The translations under genes were made by a program, and so were the position numbers. The notes under the pieces are model-generated. The model saw only the letters and a list, made by a program, of their open reading frames with translations. It did no database searches and was not told the origin of the DNA. Positions 31,973-41,712 of a stretch of DNA of 64,000 bases are shown piece after piece. Source of the stretch: Aeriscardovia aeriphila (GTDB lineage Bacteria > Actinomycetota > Actinomycetes > Actinomycetales > Bifidobacteriaceae); contig NZ_MWWU01000004.1 of the NCBI RefSeq assembly GCF_002259595.1, positions 57,548-121,547 of the forward strand, in the 5' to 3' direction. How positions within the stretch are numbered: the stretch's first letter is position 1; every line of letters starts with the position of its first letter.

Positions 31973-33433
31973 TTAGCGAGTTTCCTCAACCTCATGCTGA
32001 CCGTCCTCAGCCCACAAAGTGTGGAAGACGCCAGGCTTATCGACGCGGCCATAGGTATGAGCACCGAACAGGTCGCGCTGGCCCTGGATCAGAGCAGCCG
32101 GCAGACGGTCGGAACGCAGAGCATCGTAGTAGCTCAAGCAGGAAGAGAAGGCTGGAACAGGAATGCCACCCAAAGCGGCCTTCGCCACGACGTTCCTCCA
32201 GGAATTCTGAGCCTCTTCCAACGACTTCTTGAAGTAAGGGTTGAACACCAGAGAGCTGGTAATCTCGCCAGAGTCGTAAGCGTCAGAAATGCGGTTCAAG
32301 AACTGAGCGCGAATAATGCAGCCAGCACGCCAAATACGAGCCACAGCGCCCAGATCGATGGTCCAGTTGTACTGGCGAGCACCCTCGGAGATCTCGTCGA
32401 AGCCCTGAGCGTAGGCGATGATCTTGGAAGCGTAGAGAGCGTGACGAACGTCCTCGATGAAGGCCTTCTTCTCCTCATCGGAAAGCTCCACATGAGGAGT
32501 TGGGCCAGCCAGAATGTTCTTCTGAGCTTCTTCGCGCTGCTCGACGCGCTCGGAAAGGCCACGAGCAAACACGGCCTCAGCGATGGCGGAAACCGGGACT
32601 GGAAGGTCGAGAGCGGTCTGGACAGTCCAGGTGCCGGTGCCCTTCATCTGAGCCTGGTCTTTGATGATGTCGATGAACGGCTTGCCCGTCTTTTCATCCA
32701 CATGGTGGAGAACTTCAGCGGTGATTTCGATGAGGTAGGAGTTGAGCTCCGTCTTATTCCACTCGTCGAAAATGTCAGCAATTTCAGCGGGGCTCAAGCC
32801 CAGGCCACGGCGAAGGAGGTCGTAGCTTTCAGCGATGAGCTGCATGTCGGCGTACTCGATGCCGTTGTGAACCATCTTGACGAAGTGGCCAGCGCCGTTC
32901 TCACCGATGTGAGTGACGCACGGGCTGCCATCTTCTGCCTTGGCAGCGATGGATTCGAAGATCGGGCCGAGCTTCTTCCAGCTCTCCTCTGGGCCGCCTG
33001 GCATCATGGATGGGCCGAGCAGAGCGCCCTGCTCGCCGCCGGAAATGCCGCAGCCGACGAAGTGAATACCGCGCTCGGCCATTTCCTTTTCGCGACGCAT
33101 GGTGTCCTTGAAGTAGGTGTTACCACCGTCGATGATGATGTCACCAGGTTCGAAGAGGTCAGCGAGCTTTTGGATGAACGCTTCGGTTGGAGCGCCTGCC
33201 TTGACCATGATGATGACGGTGCGTGGCTTTTCCAAGCTGTTGACGAACTCTTCCAAGGTGTGGGCAGGGATGAACTTGCCTTCCTCGCCGTGTTCCTTGA
33301 TCAGTTCGTCGGTACGCCAACTCGAACGGTTGAAAACGGCGACAGTGTTGCCATTGCGGGCCAGGTTACGCGACAGTGCGGCACCCATTGCTGCAAGGCC
33401 GACAACACCAATATTTGCCTTTTCCTCGGTCAT
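31973..33433 (-). CDS. gnd: 6-phosphogluconate dehydrogenase (decarboxylating)
   Basis: A 486-residue enzyme that converts 6-phosphogluconate to ribulose-5-phosphate and CO2 with NADP. The nucleotide-binding start is GVVGLAAMGAALSRNLARNG. The signature GCGISGGEQGALLGPSMMPGG and the catalytic segment HFVKMVHNGIEYADMQ are present. The C-terminal substrate tail contains AHTYGRVDKPGVFHTLW. It completes the oxidative pentose phosphate set next to zwf-opcA-pgl, but is on the opposite strand. The start at 33433 has AAAGG upstream. It lies 340 bp from the kup stop codon and is likely a separate unit. Confidence 0.96.
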   Translation of the reverse strand: MTEEKANIGVVGLAAMGAALSRNLARNGNTVAVFNRSSWRTDELIKEHGEEGKFIPAHTLEEFVNSLEKPRTVIIMVKAGAPTEAFIQKLADLFEPGDIIIDGGNTYFKDTMRREKEMAERGIHFVGCGISGGEQGALLGPSMMPGGPEESWKKLGPIFESIAAKAEDGSPCVTHIGENGAGHFVKMVHNGIEYADMQLIAESYDLLRRGLGLSPAEIADIFDEWNKTELNSYLIEITAEVLHHVDEKTGKPFIDIIKDQAQMKGTGTWTVQTALDLPVPVSAIAEAVFARGLSERVEQREEAQKNILAGPTPHVELSDEEKKAFIEDVRHALYASKIIAYAQGFDEISEGARQYNWTIDLGAVARIWRAGCIIRAQFLNRISDAYDSGEITSSLVFNPYFKKSLEEAQNSWRNVVAKAALGGIPVPAFSSCLSYYDALRSDRLPAALIQGQRDLFGAHTYGRVDKPGVFHTLWAEDGQHEVEETR

Positions 33434-33529
33434 ACGAAGCCTTTCCATTCAATTAAAGTCCACTGTTAATCCTATTGCGAGGCCTTCCGTAACAGCTGGC
33501 GAGTTGCCCGTCTTTGCTCTCAGCCAAAG

Positions 33530-33578
33530 CACAAAGGCGCGTGACCTGCTGCCATGTTTGGCGACACATCACGCGCCT
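33530..33578 (-). terminator. Terminator of the kup gene
   Basis: On the minus strand AGGCGCGTGA (33578-33569) pairs with GTCACGCGCCT (33545-33535) and is followed by TTGTGCTTTGG. The stem is long and GC-rich. Confidence 0.7.
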
Positions 33579-33639
33579 GGAGAGCGATACAAGCGGCTCA
33601 GAAGCTACTTATCAGCGGCTCTCAAGCGGCTGCTCGACG

Positions 33640-33772
33640 TTACTTATCAGAAGCCTTTTGCTGGCCAGAAGCCTTTGCTGCGGCCTTAGCGGCTGGCTTC
33701 ACAGCGGTCGGCTTAGCTGCGGCAGGCTTGGAAGGAGCCTTAGCGGTAGCGGCCGGCTTTGTAGCAGCCGAC
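33640..33772 (-). pseudogene. Out-of-frame Lys/Ala/Pro-rich tail of Kup (probable frameshift)
   Basis: Directly after the kup stop the +1 frame continues for about 44 codons as AKSAATKPAATAKAPSKPAA and similar, ending at TAA 33640. This composition matches the Ala/Lys-rich end of the kup frame itself (EEASRTAKAAAR). One extra C in CCC near 33776-33779 would explain the shift. It may be a real truncation, a phase-variable tract or a sequencing error. Confidence 0.55.
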
Positions 33773-36352
33773 TTAGCGGGCAGCAGCTTTCGCCGTTCTA
33801 GACGCCTCTTCAGCAGCCTTACGCGCTTCATGCACCTTATGTGCCACAGCGCGAGCGGCTTCCAAAGCCTCCTCCTCGCTGATCTGGCGTTCACGCTGAA
33901 CACGCTCCTTCTCCTGCTTCGCAAGAACTGCTTGCAAGGTAACAGGATGCTTCACCTTCCTCAGCTGCGTGCGCTTCAACGGTGCCACCGGCTGAACGGC
34001 AACAAAGAGCGGCTGGGATTCCGTCACTGGGTTGTAAGCGGACAAGCCGAACCACTTCACTGGGTTACCGCACACGTGACGAATAGCGTACTTCATGCGC
34101 AAAGCGAAGGCACCCGTCACATCGATCTTCGACTCTGGCACCAAGTCCTTGTGAATCAGAACGTAATCAATAGTGCCAATCTGCTGGTCCTCGTCGATCT
34201 TCGGGTAAATAGTGCGCTGCTCCGGCAGCTCGCCCGAATCGATGAGATCATGCATGATCTGGTGCAGGTACGTAGCCACATTCTGGCTGACCTTGAAGCC
34301 AATACGAATGCGCACACGGAAGAGGAAGTCGGTACCGAAGTTCTCCACCGAGTACTCGCGGGTGAACGGGTCGTCGGTCACTTCCACCGACACCGCCCAC
34401 CAGGCCTTGGCTCTCTTCGGGTGGCCATTAAAGATGGAGTAGAAGATGTCGGTGTCCAGTCGCCTCATTTCCGAGTCGGAGGTGAGGTACACAAGATTAT
34501 CAGAGTAGAAAGCCTGGCGCGGGTCGCGGTGCAGCATATCGAGTGCTGGCAGGAACTCGCGAGGGTTCAAATGCCTGCGCTGGCTGCGCTCTACTCGGGT
34601 ACCCTCATCCCACACGTACATCACCATCAAAATAGCGAGGGTGAGCAGTGTGGTGAACCAACCGCCGTGGAAGAACTTGGACAGCGATGCGATCAAGAAG
34701 AGAACCTGAATAATCAGGAACACGATCAAGAACACCACAGCAAACACGCGCCTCTTCTGCGCGGCCCACATGTAGGCGGCCAGCAGAATGGCGGTGGTAA
34801 TCATGGTGATGGTAAGAGCCAGGCCATAAGCGGCGGAAATATGCTCAGAATCCTTGAACAGGAAGAGCACGCCCAAAGTTGCCACGCACAGCACCCAGTT
34901 GATGGCCGGAATATAGAGCTGGCCACGAGTATGAGCTGGGTAGCGCACCTGCAGGTGAGGCATCCAGTTGAGCGAGGTTGCCTCAGAAACCATCGTGAAA
35001 GCGCCGGTGATTAAAGCCTGAGAGGCGATAACACCTGCCGTGACGGACAGCGCGACGGCGATAGTGCGGATGGTGGTATTCGGCATCATTTGGAAGAACG
35101 GGTTGACTGCTCCCTGCTTGATAATCTCAGGATTATCAGCGTTGGAGAGCATCCAAGCGCCTTGGCCAAAGTAGCAGAAAACCAGAGCGATATTGATGAA
35201 TGGCCAGGTGGCGTAAATAGAGCCGCGGCCCACATGGCCCATATCGGAGTACAGAGCCTCAGCACCCGTCGTCGACAGGAAGACGGTACCCATCAGTGCC
35301 AATCCAGCCCTGTTCTCCCCCGAGAGCAGGTAGCGAAGGCCCCACATCGGGTTCAGAGCTTCGAACACCGACCAGTCATTGGCGAGGTTCAGACCACCGA
35401 TGACGGCGATGAAGAGGAACCAGATGACCACGATCGAGCCGAAGACCATGCCGATTTTCTCCGTTCCGCGCGATTGGACGGAGAAGAGCACGAGAATGAT
35501 GATGGCGGTGATCACCAGCGTGACCGTCGTATCGGAGAAGGTGTCATGAAGGCGTGGAATAGTGCGCAAACCTTCCACTGCGGAGGAAATCGAGACAGCG
35601 GGGGTGAGCACGGAATCAGCCAAGAAGGCTGCACCACCCACCATTGCTGGAATGGCCAGCCACTTGCCATAGCGACGCACCAGAGAGTAGAGCGCGAAGA
35701 TGCCACCCTCACCCTTGTTGTCGATGCGCATAGCAATAAGAACGTATTTGACGGTGGTAATCAGGGTAATGGTCCAGAACAGCAGGGAGAGCAAGCCCAA
35801 AACGGCGAAGCGATCCACGTACTTGACGGAGCCACCGTTACCAGCGATGAAGCTTTGAGCCGTGTACAGAGGCGACGTACCGATATCGCCATACACCACG
35901 CCCATAGCCACAATACACATGGCGAGCTTGATGCGGTCAGGGCCCGACTGCAAGTTATTCCACCACTTGCCCAGGCGGGTGCGCGGCTGGTGGGCGGCAC
36001 GGCGGGCAGCTTGTTCGGCTTCCCTCTTAGCACGCTCCTTGGCCTCACGCTCTTCCTTGGAAATGGCAGAACGGTTGATTCTAGCTGTGTTAACCACGCC
36101 CTTCGGCACGATGATGGAGCCCGTATCCTGAATACGGTCAATCCTCATCGTCGCCTCAGCTGTGGCGAGAGATCGGCGCCGAGCTTCAGCACTTTCCTCT
36201 TGCTGGGCCATGTCGGCATTGGACTGAACCATTGCTGCCAGCGCAGGGTCAGACATAGGCTGAGCAGCGACTCGTTTCAATGGCTGTTCATCATCGTCAC
36301 GAGCAGACGTACGCGAACTCGTCGCATTCGCCGAACCGCGTGATTGCGTCAT
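33773..36352 (-). CDS. kup: Kup-type potassium uptake transporter
   Basis: An 859-residue K+/H+ symporter of the Kup/HAK/KT family. The family hallmark MGVVYGDIGTSPLYT begins the first membrane helix at about residue 167. About 12 helices follow to about residue 600, then a long cytoplasmic domain. It is longer than typical bacterial Kup (about 630-700 residues) because of a ~160-residue charged N-terminal region and the extended tail. The start at 36352 follows GGAGG. The end seems frameshifted: a Lys/Ala/Pro-rich tail continues in the +1 frame. Three GATTATCA octamers lie in the gene (34495, and an inverted pair at 35119 and 35131). Confidence 0.93.
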   Translation of the reverse strand: MTQSRGSANATSSRTSARDDDEQPLKRVAAQPMSDPALAAMVQSNADMAQQEESAEARRRSLATAEATMRIDRIQDTGSIIVPKGVVNTARINRSAISKEEREAKERAKREAEQAARRAAHQPRTRLGKWWNNLQSGPDRIKLAMCIVAMGVVYGDIGTSPLYTAQSFIAGNGGSVKYVDRFAVLGLLSLLFWTITLITTVKYVLIAMRIDNKGEGGIFALYSLVRRYGKWLAIPAMVGGAAFLADSVLTPAVSISSAVEGLRTIPRLHDTFSDTTVTLVITAIIILVLFSVQSRGTEKIGMVFGSIVVIWFLFIAVIGGLNLANDWSVFEALNPMWGLRYLLSGENRAGLALMGTVFLSTTGAEALYSDMGHVGRGSIYATWPFINIALVFCYFGQGAWMLSNADNPEIIKQGAVNPFFQMMPNTTIRTIAVALSVTAGVIASQALITGAFTMVSEATSLNWMPHLQVRYPAHTRGQLYIPAINWVLCVATLGVLFLFKDSEHISAAYGLALTITMITTAILLAAYMWAAQKRRVFAVVFLIVFLIIQVLFLIASLSKFFHGGWFTTLLTLAILMVMYVWDEGTRVERSQRRHLNPREFLPALDMLHRDPRQAFYSDNLVYLTSDSEMRRLDTDIFYSIFNGHPKRAKAWWAVSVEVTDDPFTREYSVENFGTDFLFRVRIRIGFKVSQNVATYLHQIMHDLIDSGELPEQRTIYPKIDEDQQIGTIDYVLIHKDLVPESKIDVTGAFALRMKYAIRHVCGNPVKWFGLSAYNPVTESQPLFVAVQPVAPLKRTQLRKVKHPVTLQAVLAKQEKERVQRERQISEEEALEAARAVAHKVHEARKAAEEASRTAKAAAR

Positions 36353-36477
36353 CTCTACCTCCACCTCGTAATACTCACGAAGCCACTATTCTAGTTACCC
36401 AGTAGGAAATAACCTTCACAATTGCCCGCTGTGAAGGCCAATCCACTTATGGCTTGCTTACGGTTGCTCATGGTTGC

Positions 36478-37449
36478 TTACTGTGGCAATCCGTAAGCTC
36501 GGCAAGCGTTGTCATACGTCAACTGCGCGACCTCGTCCACGCTCATATCAAGCACATCGGCCATCACCGCCATTGTGTAAGGCACGAGGTAGCTCGCGTT
36601 CGTCCTGCCTCGCCAGGGCATCGGCGTCAAATAAGGCGCATCTGTTTCTACTAAGATATGCTCTTTATCAATTTCTCGCAGTCCGTCTCGAATAGCTTGA
36701 TTCGTACGGAAAGTCACTGTTCCCGAGAAGCTCAAATACCAGCCATTTTCCCTGGCAACCTTCGCCATCTGCCCATTACCCGCAAAGGAATGGAATATTG
36801 TCACCTCGGGGGAACCGTCCGCTAACAGCGTATCCATGCATGCTTGGTCTGCATCGCGGTCATGAATTTGCATAGGAAGGTTCAACTCTTTGGCCAAGGC
36901 AATATGGTCGCGAAATGCTGAGATTTGCGGGCTGTGAGCAGCTTGCCCCACGCGGAAGAAATCCAGGCCCGTCTCTCCAATGGCAACGACAAGGCCTTCG
37001 TCTTTACCTTGCTTGGCAATCCGGGAAAGTTGAGCAAAAGCGTCGGCATAGCTTACGTCATGCCAAGGGGCGTAATGGACCTCGAGGCCATCGGGGCCAG
37101 CCACTGCGCGGTGCCCGTGACGCACGGCCTCCACCGGGTGAATAGCGAGAGCCGCGTGAACACGATCGGGGAAACGACGAGCGAGGTCAAGGGCGATTGG
37201 CCAATCAGGAAGCTCGCAACCCACGTCAATAATCTGGCCCACACCCGCGTACTGGGCGAAATCCAACAGCTGCTCGGCGCTGTAGATTTGCTGCACCGGC
37301 TGGTGAAGTTCGCTCGCCTGCTCGGCCATTTCCTTCGAAAAGGCGATGGTGGAGTGCAGGTGGGTGTGGTCGTCGACGGTGAGAACATGGCTCGGGCGTG
37401 AGCTGAAAGGTGCCCACGCCCGAGAACGATGATGATGAGTCTGGCTCAC
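36478..37449 (-). CDS. tatD: TatD-family DNase/metal hydrolase
   Basis: A 323-residue TatD-type hydrolase, a metal-dependent nuclease and D-aminoacyl-tRNA-deacylase-like family of the amidohydrolase fold. Metal ligands are visible: HTHLH near residue 28, Glu in [10 protein letters not shown], His in MQIHDRDA, His in IFHSFAGN, and Asp in [10 protein letters not shown]. The GTG start overlaps the metG stop by four bases (GTGA), the common metG-tatD coupling seen in many bacteria. A ~25-residue basic N-terminal extension precedes the core. The gene lies upstream of kup's start by the reading direction, with its stop at 36478. Confidence 0.92.
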   Translation of the reverse strand: MSQTHHHRSRAWAPFSSRPSHVLTVDDHTHLHSTIAFSKEMAEQASELHQPVQQIYSAEQLLDFAQYAGVGQIIDVGCELPDWPIALDLARRFPDRVHAALAIHPVEAVRHGHRAVAGPDGLEVHYAPWHDVSYADAFAQLSRIAKQGKDEGLVVAIGETGLDFFRVGQAAHSPQISAFRDHIALAKELNLPMQIHDRDADQACMDTLLADGSPEVTIFHSFAGNGQMAKVARENGWYLSFSGTVTFRTNQAIRDGLREIDKEHILVETDAPYLTPMPWRGRTNASYLVPYTMAVMADVLDMSVDEVAQLTYDNACRAYGLPQ

Positions 37450-39320
37450 TGTTGTGCCTTCTTGGCGGCGAGTTCCTTCTTCGCCTCGGCCAGCTGCTTC
37501 TTATCAGCTTCCTTACGAGCCTTCATCGCCTGCTTGAAGCGGTCCAGCTCTTCTTGCACTGCTTCGCGAGGAATCTTGGCGAAGAGGGGGTGTGGCTTGG
37601 CGATAGGCGTGCCGTCCACCACGGGAGTGTGCTTCCACGGGGCAACCGTGCGGCCGAGCTCATAGTCGCCCGTGATAATCGGATAGGTGAAGTTCGGGTC
37701 GTCGAGGTCGGTGACGTCCTTCATCTGTGGCAGTGGAGCAATAGTGCCGGTGCCACCCATAGCTTCCCACACGCGCTGCGAGCCGGCAGGAATGAAGGGG
37801 GCGAACATCACGTCGATGTCGACCACAGCCTGAGCTGCTGTGTGCAAAACAGCGGCGAGGCGAGTGCGGTCCTCGAGCTTCCATGGCTCCATTTCGGAGA
37901 TGTACTTGTTGGTTTCACCCACCAAGCGCATGATCTCGGTGACGGCAGCATGCTGGCGCTGTTCGCTGATATCCGCACCGACTGTGTCGAAGCCCTTTTT
38001 CACTTCGGCGAGCAATTCGCGGTCACGCTCAGTGAGGTCAGCATCTGCCACAGCTGGGATTTCGCCGAAGTTCTTGTGCAGAAGGGTTGCCACGCGGTTG
38101 ACGAGGTTACCCCAGCCGGCGACGAGCTCTTCGTTGTTGTGACGCACGAATTCCGACCACGTGAAGTCGGCATCCTGGTTTTCTGGGCCAGCCAAGGCGA
38201 TGTAGTAGCGCAAAGCGTCAGCCGAGTAGCGCTCGAGAATATCGCGAACGTAGATCACGATTCCGCGAGAAGAGCTGAACTTACGGCCTTCCATCGTCAT
38301 ATATGCCGAGGCGACCACCATGGTTGGCAGGTCGAGGCGGCCGAGCTTGCCTGGTTCGCCGCCCTTATTGCCTTCGCCGTCGTAGGCGAGGATCTCCGAT
38401 GGCCAAATCTGAGAGTGGAAGGTGATGTTGTCCTTGCCCAGGAAGCAGTAATCCTGAGCTTGGGAGCCGGTCCAGAATTCCTTCCAAGCTTCTGGCTTTC
38501 CTGCGCGGCGAGCCCATTCAATGGAGGCGCTCAAGTAGCCGATCACCGCGTCAAACCACACATAAAGGTGCTTATTAGGATTATCAATCCAGCCATCCAC
38601 AGGAACAGGGATACCCCAGTCGATGTCGCGGGTGATGGCACGAGGACGAACTTCGGCGAAGAGGCCCTTCGAGAAGTTCATCACGCCCGTCCTCCAGCCT
38701 TCGCGGCTATCCAGCCACTTCAGGTTGGCTTCGGCGAGGGCAGGAAGGTCGAGGAAGTAGTGCTCAGACGTGGTGAAAATAGGGGTTTCACCGCTGATCT
38801 TGGAGCGGGGGTTCTTCAGCTCATCCGGGTCGAGCTCGTTACCACAGTTATCGCACTGGTCGCCACGAGCGCCCTCGTAACCGCAGATCGGGCAGGTGCC
38901 TTCGATGTAGCGGTCAGGAAGAGTACGGCCGGTGGAAGGGCTGATAGCCACCTGCTGAGTGCCCTTGTAAATGTAGCCGTTCTTCAAGCATTGGGTGAAC
39001 AGTTCCTGCACCACTTTCTCATGGTTCTTCGTAGTGGTGCGGGTGAAAATGTCATAGCTCAAGCCGAGGTTGGTCAGGTCGGTGGCGATGATGCGGTTAT
39101 ACTTATTCGCCAGTTCCTGAGCGCTCATGCCTTCTTTGTCGGCTTGCACCAAGATTGGTGTTCCGTGCTCATCAGTGCCGGAGACCATGAGCACGCGGTT
39201 GCCCGCCATGCGCTCATAGCGGGCGAAAACGTCGGATGGCACGCCAAAGCCAGCGATGTGGCCGACGTGGCGGGGGCCGTTTGCATACGGCCAAGCTACG
39301 GATACCAAGATGTTCGTCAT
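37446..39320 (-). CDS. metG: Methionyl-tRNA synthetase
   Basis: A 624-residue class I aminoacyl-tRNA synthetase charging tRNA-Met. The HIGH motif is seen as HVGH in [13 protein letters not shown]. The zinc knuckle is [18 protein letters not shown], and the KMSKS loop reads KFSSSRG. The C-terminal dimerisation (Trbp111-like) domain is absent; the protein ends in a Lys/Ala-rich coil ([21 protein letters not shown] shortened). It is coupled to tatD by a four-base overlap. The opp-operon terminator and an inverted GATTATCA pair lie upstream. Octamers also occur within the gene (37673, 38579). Confidence 0.96.
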   Translation of the reverse strand: MTNILVSVAWPYANGPRHVGHIAGFGVPSDVFARYERMAGNRVLMVSGTDEHGTPILVQADKEGMSAQELANKYNRIIATDLTNLGLSYDIFTRTTTKNHEKVVQELFTQCLKNGYIYKGTQQVAISPSTGRTLPDRYIEGTCPICGYEGARGDQCDNCGNELDPDELKNPRSKISGETPIFTTSEHYFLDLPALAEANLKWLDSREGWRTGVMNFSKGLFAEVRPRAITRDIDWGIPVPVDGWIDNPNKHLYVWFDAVIGYLSASIEWARRAGKPEAWKEFWTGSQAQDYCFLGKDNITFHSQIWPSEILAYDGEGNKGGEPGKLGRLDLPTMVVASAYMTMEGRKFSSSRGIVIYVRDILERYSADALRYYIALAGPENQDADFTWSEFVRHNNEELVAGWGNLVNRVATLLHKNFGEIPAVADADLTERDRELLAEVKKGFDTVGADISEQRQHAAVTEIMRLVGETNKYISEMEPWKLEDRTRLAAVLHTAAQAVVDIDVMFAPFIPAGSQRVWEAMGGTGTIAPLPQMKDVTDLDDPNFTYPIITGDYELGRTVAPWKHTPVVDGTPIAKPHPLFAKIPREAVQEELDRFKQAMKARKEADKKQLAEAKKELAAKKAQQ

Positions 39321-39388
39321 AGTTTGATTATGGCACTAGCGCTCAACTGGGCTGAACGTGAAGCAGGTTGAGCGGGTGAGAGAACACA

Positions 39389-39412
39389 AAAGCCGCCCCG
39401 AAGGGCGGCTTT
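39389..39412 (-). terminator. Terminator of the oppA transcript
   Basis: AAAGCCGCCC-CGAA-GGGCGGCTTT is a perfect 10-bp hairpin. On the minus strand it is followed by TTGTGTT. Confidence 0.85.
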
Positions 39413-39442
39413 GATATTAACTAGGAGAACTAGTCACCAGGA

Positions 39443-39476
39443 GATTATCAATCGCAGGAAAACCGTACTGATAATC
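39443..39476. repeat. Inverted pair of GATTATCA elements after oppA
   Basis: GAGATTATCA (octamer 39443-39450) and CTGATAATCTCAAGAAAT (octamer 39469-39476) face each other across an 18-bp spacer, between the oppA stop and its terminator. Confidence 0.85.
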
Positions 39477-39512
39477 TCAAGAAATGAGATGTCAGGTTAG
39501 CTCAGTGCGAGC

Positions 39513-41243
39513 TCACTTCTGCCAGCCGATGTTCTCCGGAGGAACGATCAGGAAGCCAGCAGGGCCAACGTTAGCCAAGCCCTTCTTCACAGCGAAGTAA
39601 GCCGGTGGAACATCCCTTGGCATGGTGCCGTAGAGAGCCAGAGCAGCCTTCTCAGCCTTGTTAGCAGCCTTGACGGCCTTGAGCTGATCAGAAATGGTGC
39701 CTGGGATGTCGGCGAGCTTATCGACTTCCTTGCTACCCACGAAGGTGTAGTTGGACTCAGACTTGGAGCCGTAGAGCTGGTTGACGTTGACCTGACCGTA
39801 TGGCGAAGATGCCGACCATCCCATGCCGATCACGCCGTACTCGTGCTTGTTCATGGTGTCGACGAACTTGGAGCTATCGCGGTTGTCGAGTTCGATCTTC
39901 AGGCCAGCAGCCTTACCCATCTGCTGGATTGCGCGAGCCATGGAGTTGGCCAGAGCAGTAGAGCCGAAGTAGACGTAGGAGAAGGTAACGGTCTTGCCTT
40001 CCTTGTCCTTGAAGTAGCCGTCCTTGCCCATCTTGTAGCCAGCGGCTTCCATGGTCTTCTTTGGCTTGTCAGCGCCAGTGTAGAGGCTATCCTTCGGGCG
40101 GTTGTCCTCGTAGCCTTCCTGGAACACTGGGAAGAGCTCAGAACCTGGGGCTGTTGCAGTCCAGTCGGTGCCCTGGTAGTGAATCTTGGTCAAGGTCTTG
40201 GTATCCATTGCCTGGACGAAGGCCTTACGAACGTTGATGTCCTTGAGGTACTTGTCGGTGCCGTTGAGGGTGAAGACGTTGGTCGTCTTGGAGTAGCCGT
40301 AGCGGATCTGAGCATCCTTGCGGCCCTTGACCTGCTTGAGGGATGGACCAGAGGTGAACTCCGTCTTATCGGTCTCGCCATTTTGGAAGGCGTTCAGTGC
40401 TGCCTGAGCTTCCATGAACTTGACAACAACCTTGTCGAGCTTTGCTGGCTTGCCCCACCACTTTGGATTGCGCTCGAAGACGACCTGATCCTTGTCGTGA
40501 GAGGCGACGACGAATGGACCAGCAGCCCACTCGTTGTGAGGGTTATCCACCCAGCCGTTGGAGAAGACCTTCGGGTCAAGTGCCATACGTGGGTACAGGC
40601 CCGTCAGCAAGGATTGCCATGGGAAGAATGGCTTAGCGAAGGTGATGATGGCCTGCTTGTCGGAGTCACCGCGCTCGACGGACTTGATGTCCTTGAAGCC
40701 GTCGGTGGAAGCTGGGGTGTAAGCCTCATCCTTGCCGTTCGACACGGTCCAGGTGGCCTTGACGTCCTCCCAGTTCATGTCGGAGCCGTCGTTCCACTTT
40801 GCCTTGTCGGCGAGGGTCATTTCCACAACCAGTGGGTTCGCGCTCTTCATGGTGACGGACTTCACGAAGTCAGGGTTCCACTTGAGGTTGCCCTTGGTGT
40901 CCTGCAATGCCAGAGTTGGCATGTACCAGTACCACAAGTCAGACATGTAGCTGGTGGTGCCGTCGACGTTGAAGTAATTCCAGTTTGGCGAGTAGGTGGA
41001 ATCGTAGGTGTAGGTACCGCCGTCCTTGAGGTTGTCGCGGTCCTGCGTGTTGTTATACACGCCGTCCTTGCTTGGCATAGCATACTTGCCGGTGTACGAG
41101 GATGCGTAACCGTCCTTTGGCTCGGTTTGAGCTGGGCCGGCATTGGTGTTCGTCGAGCTGTTGCCACAGCCTGCAGCGACCATGGCAAGGCTGGCGACTA
41201 CTGCCACGCTGGCAGCAAAACGCTTCATCATGCTGTTCTTCAT
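39513..41243 (-). CDS. oppA: Oligopeptide ABC transporter, substrate-binding lipoprotein
   Basis: A 576-residue family 5 extracellular binding protein. The lipobox is VAAGCG after an N-terminal signal helix (MKNSMMKRFAASVAVVASLA), so it is anchored to the membrane outer face by a lipid. The body has the family 5 pattern (e.g. LVVEMTLADKAKWNDGSDMNWEDV and DINVRKAFVQAMDTKTL regions). It captures peptides for the OppBC-DF channel encoded upstream. The start at 41243 has AAGGAG nine bases upstream. Unlike most opp operons, oppA is last and is separated by 470 bp and a terminator-like hairpin, so it probably has its own promoter for higher expression. Confidence 0.9.
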   Translation of the reverse strand: MKNSMMKRFAASVAVVASLAMVAAGCGNSSTNTNAGPAQTEPKDGYASSYTGKYAMPSKDGVYNNTQDRDNLKDGGTYTYDSTYSPNWNYFNVDGTTSYMSDLWYWYMPTLALQDTKGNLKWNPDFVKSVTMKSANPLVVEMTLADKAKWNDGSDMNWEDVKATWTVSNGKDEAYTPASTDGFKDIKSVERGDSDKQAIITFAKPFFPWQSLLTGLYPRMALDPKVFSNGWVDNPHNEWAAGPFVVASHDKDQVVFERNPKWWGKPAKLDKVVVKFMEAQAALNAFQNGETDKTEFTSGPSLKQVKGRKDAQIRYGYSKTTNVFTLNGTDKYLKDINVRKAFVQAMDTKTLTKIHYQGTDWTATAPGSELFPVFQEGYEDNRPKDSLYTGADKPKKTMEAAGYKMGKDGYFKDKEGKTVTFSYVYFGSTALANSMARAIQQMGKAAGLKIELDNRDSSKFVDTMNKHEYGVIGMGWSASSPYGQVNVNQLYGSKSESNYTFVGSKEVDKLADIPGTISDQLKAVKAANKAEKAALALYGTMPRDVPPAYFAVKKGLANVGPAGFLIVPPENIGWQK

Positions 41244-41514
41244 TGAGAAACTCTCCTTCATCAGCACCCCTCGCACACTCACTGACGCGGTTCTCCGTTC
41301 CTGAGCCGGTGAGGCGCAATGATTCTGTTGCGTCGCCGTGTGAGAGAAGTTTGTTGTAACCCTATACGCTGGCCTGCACTTTTTCGTGCTCATTTCTTTC
41401 TTTTCTGGCCTGGTGTTGCCTGCTTCTGAAACGCTTCACCTTGGCTGGGTTTGAGGCTCTTGCTGCCCCTTACAGCCTGTTTTAGGCTATTTTCGGCCTT
41501 TTCGCATTACTTGA

Positions 41515-41522
41515 GATTATCA
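41515..41522 (+). repeat. GATTATCA element between oppDF and oppA
   Basis: TACTTGAGATTATCAGGC lies in the 470-bp gap. Confidence 0.8.
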
Positions 41523-41608
41523 GGCTGCGTTTTGCTTCCCCGCGATTTTCTTGTCAAAAATGTCACTGATTCGTAACTTTCGCATTCAAAGAAGCTCATG
41601 CAGCATGC

Positions 41609-41653
41609 AAAAGACCGCGAGAGCTGTGCATAGCATCACACCTCGCGCGGCCT
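41609..41653 (-). terminator. Terminator-like hairpin after oppDF
   Basis: On the minus strand AAGGCCGCGCGAGGTGTG pairs, with small bulges, with CACAGCTCTCGCGGTCTT and is followed by TT. It would separate oppBC-DF from oppA. Confidence 0.7.
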
Positions 41654-41712
41654 TATTACCCGTTATCAGAAAAATCAATAACTACGGGCGGTTCATGCGT
41701 GCCGCAGCTTGC

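Noticed and set aside
31994..33469. 491-codon frame opposite gnd
   Set aside because: Antisense of a fully conserved enzyme; His/Val/Glu-rich without motifs.
37410..39371. 653-codon frame opposite metG
   Set aside because: Antisense of methionyl-tRNA synthetase; no family features.
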